Below are positions 35,888-47,099 of a DNA stretch of 64,000 nucleotides, one piece after another. The position numbers and the translations under genes are program-made. The notes beneath the pieces are model-generated. The model saw nothing but the letters and a program-made list of their open reading frames with translations, ran no database searches and had not been told where the DNA came from. Position 1 is the first letter of the stretch. Each line of letters starts with the position of its first letter. The stretch lies in NCBI GenBank assembly GCA_025617375.2, contig JAMYGW020000003.1:2170001-2234000 (forward strand), in the 5' to 3' direction. This stretch comes from Acarospora socialis. Its lineage: Eukaryota > Ascomycota > Lecanoromycetes > Acarosporales > Acarosporaceae.

Positions 35888-36213
35888 CACATCTTCTCAG
35901 ACTGTTTCAACAACAGCAAGATAGATGACAAAAAAGAAAAGACTGTGATCTCTATAAAAATCAAATCTACTAATTATAATTGTCAGTTTGACATCAAAAC
36001 ATCATTATTGACATAAAAATCTGACAAATTCTGACATGATTTAAACATACACTATTGAAGTTTGTGAACATAAATTCAATGTTCTGCTGATTAGATCATA
36101 GATTTTTTAGTGAATGATGAGATTGATAAGATCAGTAAAATATGTGAATTTGATAATAAAAAGTATTGAAATTAGAAGACTCTGTTGAAAGATAAAAGAA
36201 TACTTGTACTATA

Positions 36214-36531
36214 TGTTATAATCATACTCAGAGAGATAGAATGCAGACTGATGTGTATGTAGAAAAAGTGTTTGATAGATTGTCTGTCAACACAAGTTTG
36301 ATAAGCAAACTCAATAAATTACATGAGTAAATCAGCTCAACAGACTCAACAGTAAGATTGATGAGCAGACTCAGTATATAGTCATAGTCATTTCTTTTAT
36401 AAAAAGAATCATGTTCAACTTAAATAACAATTTAAGAATTAAAAGATCAGAATCATTTCAGATCAGCTTTTATATTTATAAGTACAAATTTTAGTTTTTA
36501 TATGAGAGAAATCTTCTGTGAAAACATTACA
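36214..36531 (+). repeat. 5' LTR of gypsy copy 1
   Basis: 318 bp, TGTTATAATCATACTCAGAG to GAAAACATTACA. It is 34 bp shorter than its partner LTR, through an internal deletion. Confidence 0.8.
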
Positions 36532-37439
36532 CTTTAAATATTCTTGCAATATAAGAAATATGATGTCTAACACACAGAAAAACATCTCAATCTTGTTTTT
36601 AAAATAAGTTTAAGTGAATTAATCTTTATTATCTACTTCAGATAGATTGACAGCACAATTAATGATGATGTTGATTTAAATTATACAACTATCTCTGAGT
36701 GCATCTAAGATACAGATACTGAATATCTTTAATGAAGAATGAAAAAAGCTGCAAGTCTTTGTAATTAAATTCAATCTGTATATTAAATTCAATCAACAGA
36801 AGTTTTAAATTGATCAAGAGAAAATACTATTTGCAACAATTTATTTAGTGAATGCAGTCTTCAATTAAATTGATTTCAAACTGCATGAGTTTTTAAAAAA
36901 AAAATACAAGAAGTACAACAACAATACAGAGTTCATGTTCAACAACTATAATCAGTTCAAAAAGAAACTGAGAAAAGTCTTCAGAGTAATTGATGAGAAA
37001 AGAGCAGCAAAAAAATAAATTTATATTTTATGACAGAATAAATCAGCAGCAGTATACATCACAGAGTTTCAATGACTAACAATACTTATTAAATGAAATA
37101 ATGAAGCACTCATCTATCAGTACTATTGTGAATTGAGAAAGTTTATCAAAGACAAAATAACTTAAACAAAACAATCAAATAATCTTCAGAAAATAATTAA
37201 TCTGAATATTAACATTGATAGTTGTCAATAAGAACATTAAATGAAGTACAAGAGATATCAAATGTCATTTATGATAAAAGATCAAGAAGAAAGCTTCTGA
37301 CTGTGAATGAAGAGATATATTTTATTAATACAATATAAAAAAATGAACTTTATGAATCTTAATGCAATTAAGAAGTGTTGTCAGAAGTCATAAAAAACTA
37401 AATGAATAAAATTTGAATGCTGAACAGAGTGATTCAATA

Positions 37440-40400
37440 AGTTTCAGATGACATTGTAAAATGAGATGTGAATGTATTATAACTGTAAAAAATCTAAACA
37501 TCTTGTCTGAGAATGCAACAGATCTCAGATGAATAGAAAAGATATTGTAGCAATAATAGTCAAAATAAAAGCAAAGAAACTAAACATAATACATGACACT
37601 CTGAGCTGAACAGTCTGTTATAATAATCTGTGTTGAGTATACATAAACAATAAAGACAGAGCTGAATGATATTCACAAAAGTTAAAAAAAAAAGACAAAG
37701 ACAGATGTAACAGATCAATTTATAAGAAAAAATTAACTATTTTTATCAAGAAAAAAGATCTTGATGCTGAGATCAAAGAAATTGATACTTGAGAAATTCA
37801 GATAGAAAAAGACTACAATGATAATATTTAACAAGCACTGAATTCAGACATGAATCAGAAAGAAATTGATGAATAAAAAATCAATATAAAATTAAAAACA
37901 ACATATCAGCACTCAGAGAATTAATGCAGAATATTAAGAGAAAAAAAGCTTCAGTTTGAGAAGTAAGAGCTTGAACAAGAGATATAAATTATGAAATGAA
38001 AAATACAATACAAAAGTACAAAAAAACAAGAGACATATAATCAGCTAGAGAAGCTGATGATAGCTGTTAAAGATGAATGTCTCAACAGTGATAACATGAT
38101 ATTGTTTAAATTTCTTGTGTGAAAAATGAAGAGTCACAAAATTAAAATATACTTACTCAGAGAATATATCATGCAGAATAAAGACAAATGAATCTTCAGT
38201 GAAGAATATATGTTATTTAAATTTCTGCAAAGAGTAAGAGTCTTAAAAAGTTAGTTGTAGATGAAATATAATCAGTATGAACTCTGATTACATCTGAAAA
38301 AATATATTGAGTGACACAGTTTAAAGTATATGAATCTTATGATTGAAAGAAAATTCAAATGATTTCAAGAACTTTGAAGATGAGCTGAACAATCAAGAAA
38401 GTCAAAAAATGAAAAGCTTTCTTGACAAGACTAGAGAATAAGAAGTTAGTGATGTCTCAAAGAAACAACAATGATTATTAAATTTGAACTTAAATTACAA
38501 TCAACAGACATTAAATCAATGCATTAATGAATTTTGAAGTGAACAGTAATGTTATGAACTGCAAAATTGTTAAGATGTTGAAGTTAAAAATATAATGAGT
38601 GTGCTGTTTATTCAACATACAAATGATCAACAGAGTTATGAAAAGAATAAAGAAGAAAATCTGTGTGAAAATCTCAATTCTTGAAAATTCACAAGAGATA
38701 ACATTTAACATTATAAAGTCAATAAGATACAATGTAATATTAGAGATGTTTTGATTATGCAGAAGAAATTTAAAGATTGACTGAATTATAAAAAAGATAT
38801 ATGCAGTCAAAGATGCATACAAGATTCTTAAACAATCAAAAATGAACTTATCAGAATATAAGTCATGAAATCATGAAATACTGTTATTGAAAGAAAAACA
38901 ATCTAAGTAAATGTCATTATACTCAATGAGCAAAAACTAACTCAAGAAAGTTAGAGCTTATCTTGATGAGAATCTCAAGAGAGAATTCATAAAATCATTA
39001 AAATCATCAACAGAATATTCAATTCTGTTTGTACTGAAGAAGAATGAAAAGAAACAATTATGTATCAATTATAGACAACTCAACAAGATAACTCATAGAG
39101 ATAATTATTCTTTATCATTGATAGAAGAATTGCAAAATCAATTAGAAAAAGTCACATAATTCATGAATTTAGATCTCAAGAAGATCTACTATCAAGTTAG
39201 AATGAAAGAAGACAAAGAATGAAAAATGACATTTTGAATGCAATATGAATATTATGAATACACTATTATGTCATTTAAATTAAAGAATGTTCTCATCATC
39301 TTTCAAAGATTAATCAACAACACATTGAGAGAATATCTCAATAATTTTATGATCACATATCTTAATGATATTCTGATATATTCAGAGAATCTTGAAGAGT
39401 ATTGAGAATATGTGCACAAGATATTGACAAGACTCAATGAAAGAGTCTTGTATGTGAAAAAGTCAAAAAGCAGATTTAAAATCAAGAAAATTAAGTTTTT
39501 AAACTATGTAATTCAATCTGAACAGATCAAAAAGAATTTAAAGAAGACAGAAGCAATTAAAAACTGATTAATATTAAAATGAATCAAGAAAGTACAGATC
39601 TTTCTAGAATTAATGAACTATTATTGAAAGTTTGTATTTGAATATGTAAAGATTGTGAAATCACTAATGTGTTTGACATGCAAGAGTGAAGAATGATATT
39701 GAGAAAAGAATCAAGAAAATGCATTTCACACATTAAAGAGAAGTCTTAGTGAAACAACACATTTAAAAATACTCAAATCAGCATACAAGAAAGTACTGAA
39801 GACTGATGCTTCAGACTTTGCAGTAAAAGTATATTTATATTAAATTGAGAATAAACAATAAAAACTCATAGCATATTGATTTAGAAAACTATCAGAATTC
39901 AAGAAAAGATATAAGATTTATAACAAGAAATTTCTTGTAATAATGAAAGCACTACAAGACTGAAGATCTTATCTCATAAAGATAAGCAAATCAATTCAGA
40001 TCTATACAGATCACAAGAATCTGAGAAACTTTGCAATGACTAAACAACTTAATTAACAACAGATTTGTTGAGCAGAGCAGTTGACAGATTATGAATTTCA
40101 AATTCATTACAAAAAGAATAATGAGAATAATGAAGCAAATATCTTAAATAGATGATCTGATCATGAAGATATACAGATAATATATATTGAAATTCTCAGC
40201 AAAAACAACAATGAAATTCTCATGAAGAACTTAGCAGCAATACACAAAATAAAGTAAGTTTTTTTAACAGATAAAAAACTCATCAGAATATATCACTATA
40301 ATAGAGTTGAAGAATATTTAGAAGTTAAATGCACTGAGAATTTAGTGTGAAGAAGATACAACATTAACAATTTTAGAAATTAAATCATCAAAATAATTAT

Positions 40401-41520
40401 TATATATAATTCATGTCAAAGAAATAGAATCAATTAAGATAAGTAATACAACAAAGTAACACAACTGAATGCATCAAATGCATTATGAAAGTTAATTATC
40501 ATGAACTTCATTATGAAGTTATTATCATCAAAAGATTCAGCATGAAAAATGAAGTTTAACAATATATTGATTATAGTGAACAGATTAATTAAGTACATAA
40601 TGTTCATTTCATTCAGAGAAACTGTGACAGCATCAGTATTGATGTACATTATACTGTGAGAATTGATTAGCAATTATGAACTATTAAAAGAATTTATCAT
40701 CAATAAAGACAAACTATTTATGAGCAGATTTTGAAAAACACTCATGACAGAACTTGAAATAAAGCATAAAATATTAACAGCATATTATTCACAGATGAAT
40801 GAACAGAGTAAATGAATGAATTAAACAGTAAAAACATACTTAAAACACTACATCAATGAGAATCAGAATGACTGAATACAGCTGTTATTAACAGCACAGT
40901 TTGTGTACAACAACACAAAGAATAAGATCATGAAAAAGACATCTTTCTTTGTGAATTATAATTACAACTCAAAGATATGACAAGATTCACAGAAACATGA
41001 ATTATAAAGTTAAAAAGTGATTTTGAATATTGTTCAGCTAAAGAAATTGCATCAAGATTTAACAAAACAGATTGTACAACAGACAGAATAAACAACAGAG
41101 ATAAAATCATTTAAAAAAGAAAAAAAAATATATTTAAAAATAAACAAGATAAAAACAAAAGAAAGAAGCAAAAAGCTGAAGAATAAAAGCATTGAATCAT
41201 TTAAGATCATACAAAATATCAAAGAATTAAGTTATGAGTTAGACTTACTCAAGAAGATGAAAATACACTTAATATTTCATATATTTATGCTACAGCACTA
41301 TAATCAGTTTATATCACTTTAAGTCACTGAAACATCTGTTAAATTCAACAAAGAATATGAAGTCAAGAACATTTTAAAAAAGAAAATGATTACAGAAAGT
41401 TCACTATCTTGTGAAATAAAAAGAATATAATATCTTGAAAAATATCTGAGAACTCAAAGAAAATCTCAAGAACTGTGTGAAAACACTTCAATGTTTTGAG
41501 AAAAAAAATCAATATTAATT
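37440..41520 (+). pseudogene. Gag-pol remnant of gypsy copy 1
   Basis: Degraded polyprotein. A zinc-knuckle remnant lies near 37460-37520 (first Cys lost to Tyr). Reverse transcriptase spans about 38940-39500 (CINYRQLNKITHRDNYSLSL; catalytic box YLNDILIYS, where the first Asp of YLDD is now Asn). RNase H is at about 39720-40130 (LKTDASDFAVKVYLY; IYTDHKNLRNF). The integrase lies at about 40250-41000, ending near the LLLTAQFVYNNTKNK block. A decayed chromodomain follows at about 41345-41510. In-frame TGA replaces many expected Trp and Arg codons. It cannot be translated. Confidence 0.85.
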
Positions 41521-42037
41521 CAAAAGAATGAAAATATTGAGTTCACAAGTTATAATATTACTTGAGAATCTTCATTCTCAATTTCATCATTATCACTATC
41601 AAGTTCAACAGCAAAACAATCAATCTTTTGTGAAGCACAATGATCTGTTTAATTCAAAGTTTTTTAAAAATGCATAACTTTTAAAGACAGAGTGACAAGT
41701 TCAGTGTACTTGACTGTTAATTTGCTGTTTGCTTTATTTATTTTCTTTTGAAGTGAAAAATAAGTTTTATTGAGAGACTTTCACAATATACTGACACATA
41801 AACAATCACAGTGAGTACACTTATTGCATTTTGATCAAGATTTCATTACAAAACAATTAATGTCACAACTAACACAATAATTACAAGAAAACAAAACAGA
41901 TACATCATTAATCTGAATTTTCTTTGTAATTCTTAAATGATTGAAATTTTTAGAAAGCATCATCACTGATAATGAATGATGTAAATATTCTCACTTATAT
42001 AAATTTAGAGAACTAGCATCTAAAAAAAGAAAAATGA

Positions 42038-42389
42038 TGTTATAATTATACTTAAAGATATAGAGTGCAGATTGATGTGTATGTGAAAAGAATGTTTGAT
42101 AAATTGTCTGTTAAAATGAAAGTTATGTGACATCTTAATATACTTAATGATGAGCTTGATGAGCAAACTCAATGAGTTGTATGAATGAGTCAGCTCAATA
42201 AACTTAATGATGAGATCAGTAAGCAGACTCAGTATATAGTCATGATCATTTTTCTTATGAAAAGAATTGTGTTCAACTTAAATAACAATCTAAGAATTAA
42301 AAGATCAAAACTGTTTCAGATCAGCTTTTATATTCATAAGCACAAATCTTAGTTCTTATACAAAAGAAATCTTCTGTGAGAACATTACA
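42038..42389 (+). repeat. 3' LTR of gypsy copy 1
   Basis: 352 bp, TGTTATAATTATACTTAAAG to GAGAACATTACA. It differs from the 5' LTR mostly by transitions, including CA in one versus TG in the other, as expected if a lost CpG decayed on opposite strands. Confidence 0.82.
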
Positions 42390-42395
42390 CTATAC

Positions 42396-43055
42396 TGCTA
42401 ACTAACTGTCTATTTAGTGAAATGTACATCATCAACTTGATCATAATCAACATAAATTGTAGAAATTGTCTGTTCACATACTCTGTCATGCAGACTATAT
42501 GAGTAATGAGTAATCTCTGATATTAATCTCAACTAAGTGTGAAACTAATCTTGACAGTTATGTGATAATTGTTAGAAATATAACTCATGATTAGCATGAC
42601 TAAAGTGTGGTGCCCACTTTTGACAGATTATGAGCTCAGGTTAGTGCAGTGAAAAAATTTCACAAAAAATGTGATTAATTTTGTGTGTCTATTGGTCACT
42701 CAGAGTGTGAAGAGTAAGCTTAAAGATTGTAGATTTGACACATGTTGCACACACAAATTCTGTCTGTGTAAAGTTGAATCTCAGTGATGTAAGTGCATTG
42801 TTGATGATTGCAGATTAGAAGAAGTGTTAGAAATATAACTCATGATTAGCATGGCTAAAGTGTGGTGTTCACTTTTGACAATAATGAACTTTAAGAGTTG
42901 AAATGCATAGATAGAATTGTTGTTAATCTTCACAAAAGAAAAAGTGTGTTCTTTTATTTCTTCACAAAGACTGACTTATTAAGCATACTAATTACACAAG
43001 ATCTTGCAAGAAAGTTCTAATTCTTCACAAATCAGAGTAAGTTTACAGTTATTTT
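42396..43055 (-). repeat. Copia-type LTR, interrupted by a 311-bp element
   Basis: Begins (in + orientation) TGCTGACTAACTGTCTAT right next to the gypsy target duplication. It matches 60233 onward and, past the insertion, 57399 onward. Other copies give the intact ends as TGTTGACTAACTG...CTTCTCAACA (+ orientation). It belongs to the Copia family whose pol lies on the - strand at 60.4-64 kb. The right end here is set by where similarity fades and is approximate. An alternative is that part of this is Copia internal sequence. Confidence 0.5.
42570..42880 (+). mobile_element. 311-bp TRIM/SMART-like retroelement, copy A
   Basis: 56-bp terminal direct repeats at 42570-42625 and 42825-42880 (TGTTAGAAATATAACTCATG ... 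CACTTTTGACA), differing at three positions. Target duplication ATAAT on both sides (42565-42569 and 42881-42885). Directly after the 5' repeat lies GATTATGAGCTCAG, complementary to the anticodon arm of initiator tRNA-Met (a half-tRNA primer as in Drosophila copia). Before the 3' repeat is a purine run AGAAGAAG. The 199-bp interior is non-coding. The uninterrupted site occurs at 57399-57450, proving an insertion. CC and GG are retained, unlike in the host sequence. Confidence 0.85.
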
Positions 43056-43489
43056 CTTTCTTATGTGCTGTGTTCTTATGACATTTTTCTTCAGCTGACT
43101 CTCTGTTGAAAAAACTTCTTGATGAGAAGAAAAATAGTGAATAAAACTTCTTCAATTTTCAAAACTCTGTGAAAAAAAAGAGTATTGAAATACTTTTTCA
43201 GCTCATTTTAATTTAATCAATACTTTATGATTTAATCTCAGTGTTCTGCAAACTTATGTCAATGCTTTGTGAACTTATCTTAATGTTTTATAAATATTCT
43301 TCAATATCTTATGAACATTATGTCTTATAGATCTTCTTTAATCTCTTGTGAGCAGCTTTTGATGTTTTATAATTATTTACAATATTTTGTGAATTTTCTT
43401 CAATATTCTGTAAACTTATTTTAATGTTTTGCAGATCTTTTTCAATGTTTTATGATTATCTTTAATGTTCTGTGAATCTTATCTGATTA

Positions 43490-44000
43490 TTGTGAATATT
43501 TTTAACATTTTATAATTTTATTTAACTGTTACAGATATCTTTAACATTTTACAGTCTTATTTGACTGTTACAAACATTTCTAATATTTCACAATTTTACT
43601 CAGCTATTACAGACATTTTTAATATCTCACAGTCTTATTTAACTATCACAGACATTTCTGACATCTTACAGTTTTACTTAACTGTCATAAGCATTTTTAA
43701 CATCTCACAATCTTATTTGACTGTTACAGATATTTCTAACATTTCATAATCTTACTTAACTGTTACAAATATTTCTAATATTTCACAATCTTATCTGACT
43801 GTTGCAGACATTTCTAATATCTTATAATCTTACTTGATTGTTACAAACATCTCTGATATTTCACAATCTTATTCAGTTGTTGCAGATGTCTTTAATATCT
43901 CATAATTTTATTTGACTATCACAAACATTTCTGATATCTCACAAACTTACTCAGCTGTTATAAACATTTCTGATGTTTCACAAGCTTACTTAACTGTTCA
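43490..44000 (+). repeat. 39-bp minisatellite, about 13 units
   Basis: Tandem units of 39 bp. In one frame they encode an imperfect 13-residue repeat of the form QSYLTVTDISNIS (clearest at 43561-43749). Upstream (43235-43490) more diverged, irregular units of related sequence (AATGTTTTGTGAACTTAT-like) suggest an older expansion. All units lack CC, GG and CG. No start codon or protein family links it to a gene. Confidence 0.75.
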
Positions 44001-44851
44001 GATAAGTGAGTGATTTAATTGTAATGAAATGTCAAGATTTTTCACTCATAGTTAGATAACTTCATCATTATAATTGTGATGAAATTTTTATCAAGTCTTT
44101 TCACTTACAGTTGAATAAGAATCTCTGAGTGAAATGTGAAAATGTATCAAAAGTGAATGATTTTAATTTTTTTACATACAAAATGCATATTTTCTCAATC
44201 TTTTTTTCACATCACATCATTTGCACACATAAAATCAAGCTAAATATAGTCAGTGAGTAGTTGTGAAATAACATCATTCATCTTACAATATATCAGATGT
44301 TCATTCTGAACATGTGTAGTGAACTGTTGATTAACATGTGAATATTTCATAAATAACTAAATAATGACTGCTTCTTCTTCAGATCATCATTTTGAAGTTT
44401 ATGATGAGTTTATTGTTAATACAATGCATTTTTCAGTCTTTATTGCTGTTAACAGTCATTTTCTTTAACAAAACTTGACTGTCTGAAAGACAAAGCTTTT
44501 GATTTTGTTGCTTCAGTAATACTGTAAAGTGTTGTGAGCTATTAGACTTTTGAATCATCACAAAGTGTATTAACAATTCATTTTAATGATGAAATGAGAA
44601 AATATTCAGATATCAATGTATTTGCTGTGCACTGAAGCTCAAAGTAATTCAAGAATCATTGTTTACTTCTGTAAATGTTATATTGTAAAAGTTAACAAGT
44701 GTGCAGAATACTTGCAGATCTTCAGACAGATGTGTAGATTTTTTGATGATTTGAGTGAAAATTAAGTTAATATGTGACTCTTTCTGATCTGTGTGTTTAA
44801 GATTAATGATTTATAGCTGTTATGATTGTTATTTTGAGTGCTGTAGTGCTG

Positions 44852-44909
44852 TCATCATCATCATCATCATTATTATCTTTATCATCATCTTCATCATCAT
44901 TCTTCTTCT
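44852..44909 (+). repeat. ATC/TTC microsatellite
   Basis: Run of TCA triplets with interruptions (TCATCATCATCATCATCATT), then TTC-rich sequence. Simple repeat. Confidence 0.8.
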
Positions 44910-45689
44910 CAAATAAAGAAAAAAAAGAAGAATTTACTTCTTCAGAGATTGATAGATGTTGTTAGATGAGATGTAATTATATATACTAATTACAATAGTG
45001 TCATCTTCATCTTTATTCTCTGTGTTGTTCTCTGATGCACTACTGCTTCTGTGTATGACTGTGCAGATTGTTGAAAATTATGTGAAGAAGTTTTTGAAGT
45101 TTTGTAAGAGTGAAAGAACTCTGTAAATACTCATGTATATGAAGAAAATTTAACAGATCATGACTGAAAAAACAAAATAGATGTTTTTCATCACTATAGT
45201 AATCAGCTTTCTCTCTTTCTTCTGTAAGTTCTCTTTATACAGATATAATTATGATATTAATTGATAGCATTTTCTTTTTTCTCTGTAACTGAAGAAAATA
45301 TGTTATTCATACTTTTTTTAATCAAAGAAAATAGATTTTCTTCTTACTCTTTAACTCATTATGTGTCAACTTCTTCTTTCAACTTCTGTAGATGATTTTC
45401 ATCTTTGATATAGTTATAAATATTAATATTTTAATATTATTATTCACAGCTTCTTCTGCATCTTCATAGAACTTTGATTTAAACTTTGTTGAGTTCAGTT
45501 ATCTTTGACAGTTTTGTTAAATTTTCATTACAGATCTATTTTGTTAGACTCTGCTGAATTCTTTTGATCAGCATTTTGACTTCTTGAAAATCTTATTAAC
45601 ATATTATTTAAACTGTTTTAAGTAAAGAACACTTGCAAGAGTCTGCACTTTTATGTAGTGCAAGTGACAAATAATTTTGTATGTAAATA

Positions 45690-45874
45690 CAAGATGAAAT
45701 TAAGTCAGATTTTAGTTTCTGTGAACTTTGTGAGTGTTGATTTGAGTTTGTTGAGATTTTTCTTGTGAAACTTGTTAATTAATCTTTGAGCATTCTTCAC
45801 ATTAACTTTAAATTTTCAGATAGAGTCTGTGTATTCTTTTTATGCAATTTGATATTGCAGTATTGACTATTCAT
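45690..45874 (-). pseudogene. Detached chromodomain of the - strand gypsy element
   Basis: Read on the - strand from 45874, the frame gives LQYQIA, a TGA in place of Trp, then KEYTDSI, another TGA, then KFKVNVKNAQRLINKFH. This is the chromodomain pattern (YxIKWKGYxDSxWEPxxN). It continues the polyprotein that breaks off at 52043, on the other side of gypsy copy 2, so the two parts were one gene before that insertion. Chromodomains of Ty3/gypsy integrases bind heterochromatin marks and bias integration. Confidence 0.65.
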
Positions 45875-46226
45875 TGTTACAGTCAAGTCAGAATGAACTT
45901 AAAACAGACTGATGCATATATGCAGAGAATGTATATTCAGAAAGTATCTAGACAGTAGTCATGTGATATCTTGATATGCTCAATGATGAGCTTGATAAGC
46001 AAGCTCAATGAGTTGCATGAGTGAGCTGTCTCAATGAACTCAACAACAAGATCAATGAGTGAACTCAGTATATAGTCATGATCATTTTTCTTATGAAAAG
46101 AATCATGTTCAACTTAAATAACTATCTAAAAGTTAAAGATCAGAATCATTTCAGATCAACTGTTATATCAATAAGCACAAACTTTTAATTTTACATACTC
46201 AAGAAATCTCAGATTAGAATGTTACA
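45875..46226 (+). repeat. 5' LTR of gypsy copy 2
   Basis: 352 bp, TGTTACAGTCAAGTCAGAAT to TTAGAATGTTACA. Pairs with 51691-52042. Confidence 0.85.
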
Positions 46227-47099
46227 CTTTGAACACTCTTACAATATAATGAGTATGATGTCTGACACATAAAAGAACATCTCAATCTTGTCTCTGAAAC
46301 AGATTCAGACAAACTTATCTTTATTATTTACTTCAAATAGAATGATAACACAATCAGTGATGATGCTGATTCAAACTATACAATTATTTCTGAGTGCATC
46401 TAAGATACAGATACTGAATGTCTTTGATGAAGAGTGAGAAAAGCTGTGAGTCTTTGTAACTAAACTTGACTTGTATATCAGATTCAATCAACTCAAGTTT
46501 TAAACTGATCAAGAGAAAATGCTGTTTGTGATGATCTATTTCATGAATGCAGTCTTCAATTGAGTCAACTTCAAGCTGCATAAATTCTTAGAAAAAAGAT
46601 ATAAAGAATGCAATGCAGACATGAAGTCTATGTTCAATGACTATGAATGATTTAAGAAGAAACTTAAAAAAGCTTTTGAAATAATCAACAAAGAAAGAGC
46701 AGCAGAGAAACAAGTTCATATCTTGTGACAGAGTGAATCAGTGACAGTATATGTCACAGAGTTTGAGTGATTAGTGACACTCATCAGATAAAATGATGAA
46801 GCACTCATCTATTAGTACTATTGTGAATTGAGAAAATTCATCAAAAACAAAATAGTTCAAGCAGAACAATCAGATAATCTTTAGAGAATAATTAATCTGA
46901 GTATTAACATTGATAATTGTCAATGAAAATAACAAATGAAACAAAAAGAATATCAGATGTCATCTATGATAGAAGATCAAGAAGAAAGTTTTTAATCATG
47001 AGTGAAGTGATACATTTCATCAATAAGACATAGAGAAACAGACTCTATGAATCTCAATATGATTAAGAAGTGCTGTCAGAAATTATAAAAAATTAAATA

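Larger units (their letters stand above)
36214..42389 (+). mobile_element. Ty3/gypsy chromovirus copy 1, full length, inactivated
   Basis: About 6.2 kb bounded by LTRs starting TGTTATAAT and ending AACATTACA, with a perfect 5-bp target duplication CTATA (36209-36213 and 42390-42394). A purine tract (42022-42037) precedes the 3' LTR. Remnants on the + strand run in the order expected for Ty3/gypsy: zinc knuckle, reverse transcriptase, RNase H, integrase, chromodomain. It aligns by eye along its length with the copy at 45875-52042. Multiple TGA codons and frameshifts inactivate it. Confidence 0.88.

Noticed and set aside
38511-38822. Hydrophobic frames on the - strand here and at 48161-48466
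   Set aside because: Parallel shadows of the two gypsy copies; apparent hydrophobicity follows from AT-rich antisense codons.
43490-44000. CRISPR-like array
   Set aside because: Units are contiguous degenerate tandem repeats with no spacers, in a fungal genome; it is a minisatellite.
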